Part shown: one piece after another, positions 44,868-57,244 of the stretch
How the letters are laid out: each line of letters opens with the position of its first letter
How positions within the stretch are numbered: position 1 is the first letter of the stretch
Source: Paragorgia papillata
Taxonomy: Eukaryota > Cnidaria > Anthozoa > Scleralcyonacea > Coralliidae
NCBI GenBank assembly: GCA_035771165.1
Contig: JAWNZC010000102.1
Location: forward strand, 457,501 to 521,500
Reading direction: 5' to 3'
Length of the DNA stretch: 64,000 bases
The notes under the pieces: model-generated
What the model saw: only the letters and a program-made list of their open reading frames with translations
Told to the model about the DNA's origin: nothing
Database searches by the model: none
Translations under genes and position numbers: made by a program

Positions 44868-46153
44868 CAGGCACGTAGCTAGACTAAGAAATCTGGGAGG
44901 GCAAGTTTTATTTTTGGGGGGCAAGTGGAAAGGTACAAAAGTTGAGCCCTCAGGACAACTGATGCAATCACGCTACCCCCCCCCCCCCCAGTCTGTCACA
45001 TGGTTTATGCACTGGAACTCTCTCTGGAACGCTAATTAGTCCAGTCATTCGTGGGGCAAAAAGTGAGGCAAATTTCTAGGTCCCTGTGCGATTTGCAGGA
45101 TACAAAATGTTTTTTTGACACGGCCACCGGTCTTGAGCGAACCGCGAAGGCTCGAAAAGGTTTGAAAAATTAATATTTATTCACTTTTATTGCATCATTT
45201 TATCACGCTTTGCTAAAACGTGTATTTTCAATTTTGATTGGTTGTGCTATGCTGTCGAACTAATCATGCAGTTTTTGTTTATTGTTGCTATAGTAAAAGT
45301 CATTTTGCACGATATTTTGTCAGTCAAGAAATTAATCAAACTTTTCGTAATAACAAACGTAGTGTAGAATATGCCATTAGTACCAGTTTCAAGTGTCATT
45401 TTGTTTAAAAAGCATTCCGCATTCGTACCGAAAACAACATTGAGTAAACGTGAAAAATAAACAATCTAGTTGTCAGAGGCCGTTTAACAGATTCAAACAA
45501 AAAATTAAAGGAGCAGAATACTAAGAAAATTTAGATGTATATTATGAAATATCAAGTATCACTACGTCTTTAGACTCGTACAAGAATAGCTTTCTCACTC
45601 TTATGTTGTTTGAACCTTTGCACGGCGAAAATGTATTTTACATAAGAAAGTTTGCACTCTTGTTCTCACCTTTTCATCTGGCTGTTTCCATCCTAGCTTA
45701 ATTTACTGTATAGTTTTTGACTGCTATATAGTAAATAAAACAACAACAGCACTGCACAACAATGGGAAACCATTAAATGCACGTTGAGTCTGACAAAATA
45801 ATTTGATAAATATTTTTTTCAAACCTTTTTTCGAGCCTTCGTACCTGCAAACCGCGTAGGGACCTGGAAATTTTTGCTCACCTTTTCGTTTACGCGTTAG
45901 CGTTCCAGTTATCACGTTTTAACTTACATCGAGTTCACCGGGTTTACGCTACTAAATCATAACGCCATTAGACGCTTTCGATATAACAACATCACTTATT
46001 TACGTTACACAAGTACGCAACAGCGTTCACACTTCAATTACTTATCCACTCACGCTGCGGATTTTTTTGGGCATGCAGTCTCTGGTTGGGGGGGCAAGAA
46101 AGAATTTTGGGGGGGCGGTCGCCCCCCCTCGCCCCCCCGTAGCTACGTGCCTG
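44868..46153. mobile_element. 1.3-kb DNA element with CAGGCACGTAGCTA termini and a nested palindrome
   Basis: Left CAGGCACGTAGCTAGAC, right GTAGCTACGTGCCTG, with G-rich/C-rich subterminal runs. An inner pair (AGGTCCCTGTGCGATTTGCA near 45080 and TGCAAACCGCGTAGGGACCT near 45850) encloses 770 bp, suggesting a second element inside. No transposase frame. Confidence 0.85.
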
Positions 46154-46352
46154 ACGGAAAGATAAAAACGTACCAAAAACTTGTAATGCAACGAGATTAT
46201 ATTATTTTCATAGATAAAAAACTAGAGATCGTATTACACCAAGCCATGTGGTCTAACAAGTCAACAAGACACACTGACACAGTCCCTATTCACTTGTTAT
46301 AAACTCATTGCTGGCCTGGCCTCTTCCGCGCAGGCAACTCTGTGTGGCTTCC

Positions 46353-46538
46353 CAGAACTGTGACGTTTTGATCAAGATCTTGACTTTCTTTCAACTGTTA
46401 CGGGCAATATTTTGGTCGAGATATTCAATTTTTGGCCGAGTCCCTTTCGTGCTCGGCCAAATTGAATTTCTCGACCAAAATATTGCCCGTAATAGTTGAA
46501 ATGAAGTCAAGATCTTGATCAAAACGTCACAGTTCTGG
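46353..46538. repeat. Long near-perfect hairpin
   Basis: Arms of about 80 bp (CAGAACTGTGACGTTTTGAT ... ATCAAAACGTCACAGTTCTG) close around CCGAGTCCCTTTCGTGCTCGG. A third partial arm follows at 46550-46590. Confidence 0.9.
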
Positions 46539-46685
46539 CTTCCTGCCCCCAATTGAATATCTCGACCAAATAAAGTCAAGATCTTGATCTCTTTAGGATG
46601 AGTAAAAATGGTCTGGCTTTAGAAAGAGTGAAAAGATAAGGGGGGCATTTTTGGCAAGCTCAAGCTGCAGGAATGGGTTAATCTC

Positions 46686-46852
46686 TTAGGGGGCTTTCCA
46701 TTTACATGGTTAGACCGGTCAGTCCGGTCAAATGGAACACGATTCGTTTGAGACTTAGGACGGTCTGACTGGAAAATTTGGTCCTAATCAAAAGCAAGTC
46801 CATTCTGGCCGGACTGACCGATCTAACCTTGTCAATTGGAAAGCGCCCTTAG
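46686..46852. mobile_element. Short element built of GACCGGTC/GGTCAGTCCGG motifs
   Basis: Termini TTAGGGGGCTTTCCATT and AATTGGAAAGCGCCCTTAG. Inner GGTTAGACCGGTCAGTCCGG and its complement. 167 bp. Confidence 0.8.
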
Positions 46853-46879
46853 TCTTGCATTGCAGTTACATGCACGAGA

Positions 46880-47254
46880 CCCTGTTACACGCACGGTGCA
46901 ATTTCTCATGCAACTTGTCACGCAACGATGACTCATGCAGCATTGCAGTTACAAGACAGGGGGTGTTACACGCTGCAACGCGTTTATGCAATTTTCCAAT
47001 GATTTGGTTTTCGATAAAAGCGGGTAGACTGGGGAGAGGCTCGACTGAGTGCCAAATCATAACAAAATATTGCGAGACAAGTTTCTGGAGGGGTGTTACA
47101 CGGTGCAACCCTGAAACAAATTGCTGCAATCGTTGCAGAAAGTAGAACCCGTTTCTACTTTGTGCAACGATTGCTGCAACTTGTCTCGTAACGATTTTGA
47201 CCATTGCACAGCATGTTACACAGTGCAATGGTTCATGCAACTTGTGTAACAGGG
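46880..47254. mobile_element. Element built of TGCAACTTGT/ACGGTGCAA motifs
   Basis: Termini CCCTGTTACAC/GTGTAACAGGG. The interior alternates TTGCAAC, CACGGTGCAA and CTCGCAACG words in both orientations. 375 bp. Confidence 0.8.
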
Positions 47255-47439
47255 CCTTATGCAACGTTTCTTAAGTAAGTTGTTTCGCGAAACATGGACA
47301 AAAGAGGACTGGAGCGGTTTACAAAGCGTGTTTTTTATTGGCTGATCGTGCAAATTGTTACGAGACAAATTACAAGAGTGGTGTTAGGCGGCTAGTATTT
47401 GGAAAGTTATGGGTTTGAGTTCCATCTGCTCAGAGTTTT

Positions 47440-48075
47440 AACAACTAACTACGACAGCAAGAACTAGCAAAACTTTTTACAAACGCCAAGCTGAATGTAT
47501 ACTATACTAATTTAACTAACGACAGCTTGTACAGCAAGAACTAACAAAACTTTATACAAACTCCAAGCTGAAAGTACTATACTAACTAACGACAGCTTGT
47601 ACAGCAAGAACTAACAAAACTTTACAAACTCCAAGCTGAAAGTACTATACTAACTAACGACAGCTTGTACAGCAAGAACTAACAAAACTTTACAAACTCC
47701 AAGCTGAAAGTACTATACTAACTAACGATAGCTTGTACAGCAAGAACTAACAAAACTTTACATACTCTAAGCTGAAAGTACTATACTAACTAACGACAGC
47801 TTGCATTACAGCAAGAACTAACAAAACTTTCTACAAACTCCAAGCTGAAAGTACTATACTAACTAACGACAGCTTGTACAGCAAGAACTAACAAAACTTT
47901 ACATACTCTAAGCTGAAAGTACTATACTAACTAACGACAGCTTGCATTACAGCAAGAACTATAACAAAACTTTATACAAACTCCAAGCTGAAAGTACTAT
48001 ACTAACTAACGTAGCTTGTACAGCAAGAACTAACAAAACATTATAAACTCCACGCTGAAAAACTCTGTACTAATC
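47440..48075. repeat. 68-bp tandem repeat, about nine units
   Basis: Unit contains ACTAACGACAGCTTGTACAG, CAAGAACTAACAAAACTTTA and CTCCAAGCTGAAAGTACTAT. Small indels among units. Confidence 0.95.
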
Positions 48076-48079
48076 ACTA

Positions 48080-48988
48080 ATGTACAAAATCAATCAAACA
48101 TAATCAATTGTCGCGTTACTTGAAGTTTTTTATCAATTTTCGATATACAATCACTCATCACTAGTGTAAACTATTAGTGTAAACAAAACCTTCCACTTCA
48201 GCCAGACATTCTTTGTCGGGGCGGATCTAACCCCCCGTCTTAAGTAAATATCCACGCCATTGCACCACGGGAGCGATGTGGTGTAGATTTCAATCACGAA
48301 TCGTAATTCATTGATTCTCTTTTAATTATAAAACAATTTGCTGCTTATTGGATGGGCCCTTAAGCTCATTGCTGCCATTACTCGCCATCACGCTTCTCGG
48401 GCAGACCACTGCAGACCAGTACGCGAAAACAGCCAGCTAGAACCTTCGTATTAAAAGTTCACTGAAGTACTTGACCGACGAAGAGCCATTGTTTTCAGCA
48501 ACCGTGACAATTGCGGATATAATCTTATTGGACGGATAAAGACGGCCCACAAAATCTCATGCTATCAACGCACGGCTAACAACCTTAGCACAAAGCTTCT
48601 ATGGGTATCTATGGAATCGATCGACTAAGTTAATGGCATTTCCTCGTTAAACAGTTGCGTCGTATATGGCTCGAAACGAAATCAGGTACCGTACGGATCT
48701 GCGTATAGTCCGCGCGTTTTCTCTCGCAAATATCTAGCGCCCGTTTGGCCTAATCTCTTGGTCTTATCAGTGTGATGTGCTTATCAAACGCGCTGCTAAC
48801 AATCGTTGAAAATCTAAAGAGATATTACTGTTGGCGTTACAATATTCACTCTTCTTCGCCGCCTTCGGTTCAAGCTCATGTGATTTTAAAATATGTTGGG
48901 GGTTTCTCGGGAAGAATGCAAAACATTCAGAGATGTTGTTTTGAAACTATTACGTCAATTAACTTCAAGACTCTTCGTTTTCTTCCAG
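48080..48988. other. Stretch with no confident gene
   Basis: Mixed sequence with higher CpG content from about 48400. Open frames near 48772 have no recognisable product. It may contain the 5' end of a gene continuing at 48989. Confidence 0.4.
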
Positions 48989-49068
48989 GTTGGGCTATTC
49001 CGCGCAAGATCCAAGGAGTTTCACGAACGAAGCTCTCGACGTCCTCTGCGAATCTATTAACGATAAAG
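48989..49068 (+). CDS. Candidate isolated exon
   Basis: Acceptor TTTTCTTCCAG and donor GTAAGA bracket 80 nt reading LGYSAQDPRSFTNEALDVLC then ESINDK. CpG-rich like the TPR gene, and it ends in phase 1, the phase the TPR exon at 60669 needs. Linking the two across 11.6 kb is speculative. Confidence 0.3.
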
Positions 49069-49739
49069 GTAAGAGCTTCACTAATTACGAATATCATCCC
49101 AGTATTGGCCTTGGCACCCCCATCAAGTTCCAACAACCTTTTAAACGTTTCCTCGTATTATTCACATTAAAATCCACTTTAGTCCGGTGTCCGGGGTTTT
49201 AATCGTTCACCTTTTGTCGTCTTGTGAAAAGTGAATACCAAACTCTTGTCGATTCAATTGTCCACGCACGCTTTCGTTTTAATGTCGGTGTTCCTTTGTT
49301 TATAATACGGCTTTCGTGTTCAACTTCAATGCATTTTTTAAAAATCTTCCGTTGTTTACGCTAATTATGGTAAAATAACAATATACTGCGCTACATAGCA
49401 TTAGGTTAAACACATTTTACGCTTGTGCGAAACGTTCGTGACTCGAGATGCTATGCCTATAGTATTATATATATATAAATATATATATATATATTGCTTG
49501 TCTATTCGAACCACGGTATAAAGTGACAGCGTGTATTCAGTTATTGGACTTGTTTAACGCAAGCTTTATTCAATGTTGTGTGTTATGTACTTGATTTTAA
49601 AGTGCTATACGTAGGATGTTTAAGAAAACTTTATAATCTTTTCCAGTTGGTGGGTTTTTTTACCGTAACAAGTAAAATCGTCTTGCGTTTGCCAGAGTAA
49701 AACGCATAAAACTTGAAAGTTTTTGTACCTCTGAGATAG

Positions 49740-50275
49740 AATTAGAGGTGGTGAACTGTCGGGAATTTAGATTAACGAAATACTGACGTTTCAAGTCCTT
49801 CGGAGTGAAGCGTTGAGCAATATAAAAGTAGAATGCTGCGTTGGCAGTGTGTTACGATTTACAGAAGATCTTAGGTGGTGAACTGCTCAGAGATTTTAAT
49901 CTTTAGATAACGAAATACTGACGTTTCAAGTCCAAAGTCAATTCGTCAGAGTAAATCATGGAGTAATATAAAAGTAGAGTGCTGTCTAGGCAGTGTGTTA
50001 CAATGCATCGAAAATCAGAATTTATATAACGAAATACTGACGTTTCAAGCCGAAATCCTTAATTTATCAGAGTAAATCATGGAGTAATGTAAAAGTCGAG
50101 TGCTGTGTAGGCAACCGTGTTACGATGCATCAAAAATCAGATTTTATATAAAGAATGAAATACTGACGTTTCAAGCCAAAGTCCTTCATCAGAGTAAATC
50201 ATGAAGTAATATAAAAGTTGAGTGCTGCGTAGGCAGTGTGTTACAATATCTTTAATGATGCTGGCAAAATTTTTG
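49740..50275 (-). repeat. Retrozyme-like tandem array with hammerhead-like cores
   Basis: Four degenerate monomers of about 120-130 bp, each with GAAATACTGACGTTTCAAG, GAGTAAATCATGGAGTAAT and GTAGGCAGTGTGTTAC. On the minus strand three monomers show a hammerhead order CTGAnnA...GAAAC. Short tandem monomers with one hammerhead each are the layout of metazoan retrozymes. Confidence 0.55.
50168..50192 (-). ncRNA. Hammerhead-like core, best copy of the array
   Basis: Minus strand CTGATGA-AGGACTTTGGCTT-GAAAC: canonical boxes with stem II AGGAC/GCTT-type pairing. Sister cores at 50042-50070 (CTGATAA) and 49923-49949 (CTGACGA) carry one substitution each. Confidence 0.5.
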
Positions 50276-50564
50276 GAGACGTTTCAAGCCAAAGCCTTTT
50301 AATTGGAGTAATTATGATTTATGTGTTGTGTTGGTAAATTGTGTGTTTTATGTAGCATATGATGTGATAGGTGTTGTGTAGTTTGTTTTTGTGTACTGTT
50401 CTACATTGTGTGTTAGGTGTTATGTCGTTTGTGTTTGATCTTTGCGTCGTGAGTTTGTTTGTTTTGCTTCTTCGATCGTCGCGTGATCTTCTCAACTCGC
50501 TAACGTCATTAGCAACACCATCATAATTTGCTTAATCACTTGTTAAACCATGCCGCCCAGCATG

Positions 50565-50950
50565 TCTGAGGGTTCTCTCTTTGACGAGGAAAATCCTCTG
50601 GCATTAGACAGAGTAAAACAATAAAGGGACCTTTTGGCCAGCTCAGGCAGGGCTAATAGGTTAATAATCATTTGTTTAATAACCCATTGCTGGCTGCCTG
50701 GGATGTCTGAGGGTTCTCTCTTTGACGATTAAATTCTTCTGGCGCGTTAGACAGAGTAAATTACGATTAAGCCTGGTTTCCATATAGCCGTATAAAGAGC
50801 CGGCGGCATGGCTGCGGCAAGGGGCGATGGTCCAATCATAGACAGTGTTGAATTAGCCAGCAATAAAAAGCTGTATGCGATTGGACCATTGCCCCTTGCC
50901 GCAGCCAGGCTGATTAAGGGACCGTTTTTTGGTCAGCTCGGACAGGAATG
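50565..50950. repeat. Two direct copies of a dispersed repeat, one holding a MITE
   Basis: GTCTGAGGGTTCTCTCTTTGACGA occurs at about 50572 and 50707, each followed by a CTGGC...GACAGAGTAAA block and AGGGACC. In the second copy a palindrome (50771-50911, arms GGCTGCGGCAAGGGGCGATG) splits the unit and is flanked by GATTAA. Confidence 0.82.
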
Positions 50951-52035
50951 GGTTAATAAAAGGATGCCGTGGTTGTCCATCACTGTTTCTATTTTTGCCT
51001 CTTATGCGTCCCCACGTCTCGTGCCAAATATAATCGTCTTTTCCCTTTTGTTTTCTTCCTGGCGTCAAACGTCGTCCGCTGCATGCCCGTCACTAACTCA
51101 AACGAGAAGTGTTATTTGATTGCTTGCGGTTCAAGACGCGTGCCATCTTGTCTGCGATCTGGTGCGTTTATTTTGTTATTACTTCGTGGAACGTGTGAAT
51201 CGCTTTACCTTGACAATTATCAAGAAATCTTTATCGTATGTTTTATTATCAGGAGAGACACACACGCGTAGGCAGACGGAACATGAACTCAGATCGCGAA
51301 TCTCTAAATACATGTATTTAATTTTTGGTTTTACTAATACGGCGAAAAGACAAAAACAAGAAGTGATTTGACTTTATAGCGTTTTCCTTTGTAGTACGTT
51401 AATTGTTCCAGTAAAACTTGTTTTCTCACTTATATACATTGTCGTTTTAAAAATGGACAATTTTTTTGTTGTTTTCAACGATTTATGTGCATGTATACAA
51501 GTTAGTTGTTTCTTGTTACAACATACATATACATACGTACATATACATCATCTTTATTTTAATACGCTGGCCTCACACAACTTATAATATTTAACAGTTA
51601 TACCATGAGCTCGAGTCGTATATATGAGCTCATAGCCAAACTTACCTATCTGAAAACTAACTAAATAGCAAACAAACTAACTGACTAACTAACTAACAAG
51701 TAATGTAGCGTAATGTAAATCTGAAATATAGTCTAAAAAAATAAATTATTAACGCCACCGGGAATTCACGGATTTAAATCACCTACACCTATTCCAGAAA
51801 AATCACAAAAAAATCATGAAAAATCACAAGAAAAATTAAAAAATCATGAAAAAAACCACATGATTTTTTTATCACGTACACTTTTCAGCAGTGGTTTGCC
51901 CCTCGCTTTCAATCCACAACAGGATCATTTGTATTTTCATTCACACTTCCGAAATCGTTATACTGAATTCCTCAGCCTAATGCTATCGCATCATTGGAAT
52001 GGGCAGTCGAGATTACAAACTTGGTTTAATTTATT
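50951..52035. other. Stretch without recognised features
   Basis: AT-rich from about 51300, with a degenerate AAAAATCACAAG repeat at 51790-51870. Open frames up to about 100 codons have no recognisable product. Confidence 0.5.
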
Positions 52036-52047
52036 ATTACAGAGAAC

Positions 52048-52248
52048 AATAATCGAAATATAGTAAGGTTAGATATACTGCCGAAACAGAGAACGTAGGA
52101 GTCTAACGTTTCGAGCGCAGGCGTTACGTTTCTCTCTGACGAAGGGCCTTCGCTCGTTAGGCTCCTATGTTCTCTGTTTCGGCAGTATATCTAACCTTAC
52201 TATATTTCGATTGTTGTTTCAACACTGCCTACGCAGCACACTACTTTA
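52048..52248. mobile_element. CGAAATATAGTAAC hairpin repeat with 12-bp target duplication
   Basis: Same palindrome as 25276-25445. Flanked by ATTACAGAGAAC at 52036-52047 and 52249-52260, showing it inserted as a discrete mobile unit of about 200 bp. Confidence 0.88.
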
Positions 52249-52804
52249 ATTACAGAGAACGATTGTTTGTTTTAAAGAACGGATATGAAAATTGTTACGT
52301 GGGTTTGTTTGGGTGTTTTAATAATGATTCGCGTATCCGGATGCCTCTAACCTTTTGTTCTAAACCGTAAATTATAAGTTTTAGACTTCGCGAGATGCAA
52401 CGGAATGCGAATCTAGTCATTTGAAGTAAAGTGCGTCCTTGTGTAAACTTTTAATATACAGTAAAACTACATGTAATAGATACAGCATGAGCAGCCGAGC
52501 TGTATCTGATTTACAAGGCGAGCTGCAATCTTCCTTAAAATACAAATGCATCTAAGTAATCAAGTTCACCAACTATTTTGGGGATACGGTCTGTTTTAGC
52601 CGAGAAAATCGAAGCTAAAGTTTATGTAAATCAGGACGATGCTGTATCCGATTTACAACCTCTGCTACGGTATTGATTTCTTTTGTGTTTTCCTCATGAA
52701 TTATTAATGAGTATTTTAAGGACTGTTTACATTAAACGCATCGTATTACATTGGCAAGGCTGAAGCTTTAATTATTCCTTCGGATTCAATGTACACCTAA
52801 AACT

Positions 52805-53005
52805 CAGAAAAATGAGAAAATATGTCTGAGCCCCAGACAGAGTCCGAACGTGCAACGTTCTAATGACCAGTTAGACGCTCTAACCATTCATTGAGCCACT
52901 GAGGCTAAGGTTGCAAATTCATAGTCATATGTGCTCCTAAGTGGCAGCGTTTGCATATGAGATGTCGTTAAAGTGATATGATAAGTTGTACGTATACATG
53001 TGGTG
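52805..53005 (-). mobile_element. tRNA-derived SINE, uninterrupted copy
   Basis: On the minus strand: CGTATACATGT..., CATATGCAAACGCTGCCAC, AATTTGCAACC, then CCTCAGTGGCTCAATG with TTAGAGCGTCTAACTGG, GTTCGGACTCTG and a CTCAGACATA tail. Reference copy for the SINE broken at 41570-42235. Confidence 0.75.
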
Positions 53006-53281
53006 GTGGTGGTACGTTTGGAGTGTTTAATGGGTTTGAATAGAAATCTAATTATCCTTATTTAGCAATTTATTCTTCTCCTTCATCGGAAGTTTTCAAG
53101 TTCATTAGCGTCGACGACTAATTCGGTCTTAATGTCTTGTGTCAATCGTTGGGAGGTCATCAACGTCCCTCTAACCGCGCCTTGGCTGCTCGTCTTGCCT
53201 TGTCTACTGTGTTCGCCTGGGTGTTGATATGGCCTTATTACTTCCAGGCCCTTCTTATCCCGGCTTGAGTTGTTGTTTTAT

Positions 53282-53485
53282 TTAGGTTGTTAATTTGTTC
53301 GGGTCAAAAGGGACGGGTGTGGAGATTTCAGCGATAGCAAACCACAGGCAACCCAAGTCGTAGCCTGCGCCCCAGACGTCCAAACCCCAACCCGAGCAGA
53401 GGCTAACCTGTGAGTCAGGCTCTACGGTTTGATGGTTCATGGCTAGAAATCCAGGACACTCAGCGGCAGTGGCCTGTGGGCTCAT
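53282..53485 (-). other. Short open frame of unknown origin
   Basis: 67 codons, MSPQATAAECPGFLAMNHQT then a Trp/Gly-rich part (GWGLDVWGAG). Better composition than the surrounding AT-rich DNA, so possibly a fragment of an old coding element, but no family recognised. Confidence 0.25.
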
Positions 53486-53762
53486 ATTTAGATGGAAATA
53501 TTAATTTGAAAATTCTGATGGCTAAATATCGATCATTTCGGCTATAAACAGAAGTCTATAGCAATAAATTAAAGTAGAGTTATTCGCTAAAATGTCTTAT
53601 TGACCCATTTCTTACCCAAATATCAAATTACAAAAGGTTTAATCGTCTAGACCGTCCTGTACACTCATACTCACAAAAATTGCCGCATAAATTTCGGTTA
53701 TTATTTCTGAATCCACAGTCACATTTAATAATAATAACAGCGGTTAAGACCCTGGCAACCTA

Positions 53763-55203
53763 CAATCCTGGCCAAAATTAACTCGGACAGTCGCGTAAAA
53801 CGAACTTAAGCGCATCAATTCCTAAGATTATGTTCAAATAACATCGTCCCCCACTACCCCCGTTCAATGTTGGTTAGAAAATGAAATGCAAAGTATGTTC
53901 AGCGCAAATTTTTATCAACATTGAATGGGGGGAGCGGGGGGAATGATTTTTAGAAGGAAATTTGATATCAGATGTGATTTAAGGCAAGGTGAAAATGCCA
54001 TGTCGAAACATAGACGTGTTTTTGCTGCTAAAATAGTGCAGAATGGTGGCAAACGTTACATGTTTTAATTCGTCAAATAAAGTATGTTTGAGCGTGGTGA
54101 AAGATCGTTATGATTGATGTGTTTGCACTACTTTGCATTTCATATCCACGCACATAACACGCGCGTGCCGCGCCATAAACTCATTATATATGCCTACGTC
54201 ACCGACTTCTACAGGCGACGGTAAACACGGTAAGCACGGTCAACACGCAAATTCTACCTCTTTGTCTAACGATTAGCGCATGAAAGAAAGGACTACACAA
54301 CGTTCGTGCTTTTCAGAATGTTCTCCTACTACAAGTGGTTAGATAAAGTAGAAACGCAGCCATAATAAACGCGCATGTTAAGAATCCCCACGGTAAACAT
54401 CGAAAAACAGTTCTTGAATAATTAAGAGTTAGAGGTCATATTTCTTTTATGTAAAGCCATGCATATGTTTACCGTCGTATATTTTTCGTTTGTTGCCATT
54501 AGTAGTCGTTTACAAGTTGGGAATCAAGTTATATTGTTTTTCTATAACACACACGTTTAATGCGCACAATCGTAGCGTTGCTGCGTGCTAAAAGTACCGT
54601 GGAAGTGGTTTGTTTACCGTCAAAGAGCTAAAAATCGGTTGTTCACCGTCGCCACTAGAATCTGACGTAAGCATATATAATGAGTTTATAACCGCTGTTC
54701 ACTGTTTGTTTCTTGCCAAGATGATTTTGGCACAAACGTATTGCGTGCGACGTGCGTAGACATTAAATTCAAAGTGGTGCGAACACATCGTTGTTCAGGA
54801 ATTCTATTAACGCCGCTCAATGATATTGCCAAAATTTGAGCGCTGTTTGTTTTGTTCTACCTCGTAGAATTAAACTATGTAATGTCTCTCGCCATTCTGC
54901 TTTGTTTTAACAGCCAAAATACATGTTTCTTTCAAAATATTATTTTCAGACAATCCTGGCCAAAATTAACTCGGACAGACGCGTAAAACGAACTTAAGCG
55001 CATCAATTCCTAAGATTATGTTCAAATAACATCGTCCCCCACTACCTCCGTTCAATGTTGGTTAGAAAATGAAATGCAAAGTATGTTCAGCGCAAATTTT
55101 TATCAACATTGAATGGGGGGAGCGGGGGGAATGATTTTTAGAAGGAAATTTGATATCAGATGTGATTTAAGGCAAGGTGTCCGAGTGATTTTGACCAGGA
55201 TTG
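53763..55203. mobile_element. Composite Tc1-like element with 229-bp direct terminal blocks
   Basis: Flanked by TA (53761-53762, 55204-55205). Starts CAATCCTGGCCAAAATTAAC, ends TTTTGACCAGGATTG. 53763-53991 and 54951-55179 are near-identical 229-bp direct repeats. The right block plus 24 bp (54951-55203) is a complete mini-element with its own inverted ends. No transposase frame in the 960-bp centre. Confidence 0.88.
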
Positions 55204-55814
55204 TAGCAACAGCTCCATAAGAAATGGCGGACAAGAACCCGAAATTATCGAGGAATGCATTGCTTCTTCACGCCAAGTTCAGTATTTATCTTGGCGCTTG
55301 ATGGATTAAATTACAACGACTCGGCTGCAATAAATCGTACATTTTAAGGTCTTTGGGAACCTATTAAACAACGAAAAAGTGGAACGAACAACTCCGCAAA
55401 ACAAAGTAACGTTCATCCTGAGCAAATTCAGACGTTCGCATCGTGGACAAACAACACAGAAGCAGCCAAAATTGGAGCTCCAAAATAAGTGATATAGCAG
55501 ATTAATAGACTTTAAACAGCGAATAAGAGGTATGTTTGTGAGGGGCTCGGGAACCTATTTAGGACGCTCCAAACTTAATAGAAATTGTAGTGCTAAACGA
55601 TTGTTCAATTTGGTGAAGTTTTGGACGTTCGCATGTCGGAATTTACAATAGTAAATAACCGAAAATGATTGTTCTTTATATTTCCTTAAGAAATCTATTG
55701 AAGGACGCCATATTGAATTAATTAAAAAGGGATTCAGTGCGCATGCTTTGCCGCCATGTTGTCCTCGATTTCTGGCCATGAAGTAGTATAGAGTGAATCA
55801 AATCTATCTGTTCT

Positions 55815-56135
55815 TTCTAGATGTCCGGTAAGGGCCAATGCCATCTCTCATTTGTCCAGTGTTACTACAGGAGGAAACCAGAGTAAACTAAACTAACTTT
55901 ATTTATACTGGATAACCCTATCAGTCATATCTAAACTGTTCTCTCTAGAGGTCCAGTAAGGACCATCCCTCATTGATCCAGTGTTACTACAGGAAGAAAC
56001 CAGAGTAAACTAAACTAACTTTATTTATACTGGATAACCCTATCAGTCATATCTGAACTGTTCTCTCTAGAGGTCCAGTAAGGACCATCTCTCATTGGTC
56101 CAGTGTTACTACAGGAGGAAACAGAGCACCTGGGG
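55815..56135. repeat. Tandem repeat of about 123 bp, 2.6 units
   Basis: Units contain CATTGGTCCAGTGTTACTAC, AAACTAAACTAACTTTATTT and CTGTTCTCTCTAGAGGTCCA. Confidence 0.88.
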
Positions 56136-57240
56136 GAAACCTGTGGTGTTTGGTAGAGTCAAACTAGAAGCACTCTTCTCAAATACGGCCAAGGTGAAAT
56201 TTTGATCGGGTATAAACTGCATCGAGCAAGAATTGAACTTGGCTCGCGTGAAGCGATAAGCAATGTACTACTGACTCGCCGACGTCACTGAAAATCCATT
56301 TCGGGCATTCCAAAAATTATAAGATTTCCGTCGAAGCAAACGATTAAAAGTTGGTTCCTGTCTGGAGCCACCCTCCCCCCCCCCACACACACACCCCTGG
56401 AGACACCACCACAACCCCCCTCCTCTCAAGTTGCGCATATAGTCTGAGACTCTGAGTACTTGGCATGATGGAGTTCAGATTTACCTTTTTCAATTCTTTT
56501 TAAAGATTGTTCGGAAATCATATGTCAACAATTGCTTCAGGCCATTTGGCTTAGTGCGACGTCATTGCTGGCTGCTTGCCCTCAATCATTGCTGTCTCCT
56601 TCAATATCATGACCCTAAATAGATCCTTTTCTGTGTAGCGAATTAATTTTGCGTAGCGAAAAGAACCAATGAACTTTTCTGCATCATTTTAAAATCGTCA
56701 GAACGACAGAACGCATTAAAAAAGGCTACGTCGCGCTGTTTTTAGTCTTATGTTGAAATTCTGAGCTGTAAACTTTAAAATTAATTCATTCGATTGTGAA
56801 ATACGAGTTACCTAACAACTATGAAGGATTTCTGAACCTTTTAAGAGCAAGTTTTTACACAAATTGTCCTAAACTTGATCCCTGCCAGGCCAACAGAGAT
56901 CAAGATGTCACATTTGCAACCTCTTTCAATCTCGCTTTAATTTTGACCATCCGTACTTCTGCGCAGATTTTCTAGTATATCTCTTTTTTGTTTTTATATA
57001 GTATAAAACCGTTGTGAGATTTTGTGACAATTTTAGGATCATTTTGTTTTTGTAAGAATTTCCCATTTTCTGTCTACTATTTCATTTCGCTTTCAGGACA
57101 CTTAAGCCTTGTCTTTGCTAATCCGTTTTTTATTTGAAAACAAAGACTTTGTCTCGACTTTCGAAAACGCTTTAATTTTTCTGTCTGCACTATAATTTTT
57201 TGAATCGTTTTGCAGTCTACACTAAAAGGCTGAAACGATC
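56136..57240. other. Intergenic stretch, partly a diverged copy of upstream ABCG DNA
   Basis: 56930-57060 (TTTTTATATAGTATAAAACC, TTTTGTGACAATTTTAGGAT) is related to 200-320 and, in part, to 8155-8240, so the ABCG 5' flank includes a dispersed repeat. Nothing coding seen. Confidence 0.5.
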
Positions 57241-57244
57241 CCAA

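Noticed and set aside
48772..49170. 132-codon frame as a gene
   Set aside because: The residue pattern is not protein-like over the splice-bounded part. A different frame of 48989-49068 looks better.
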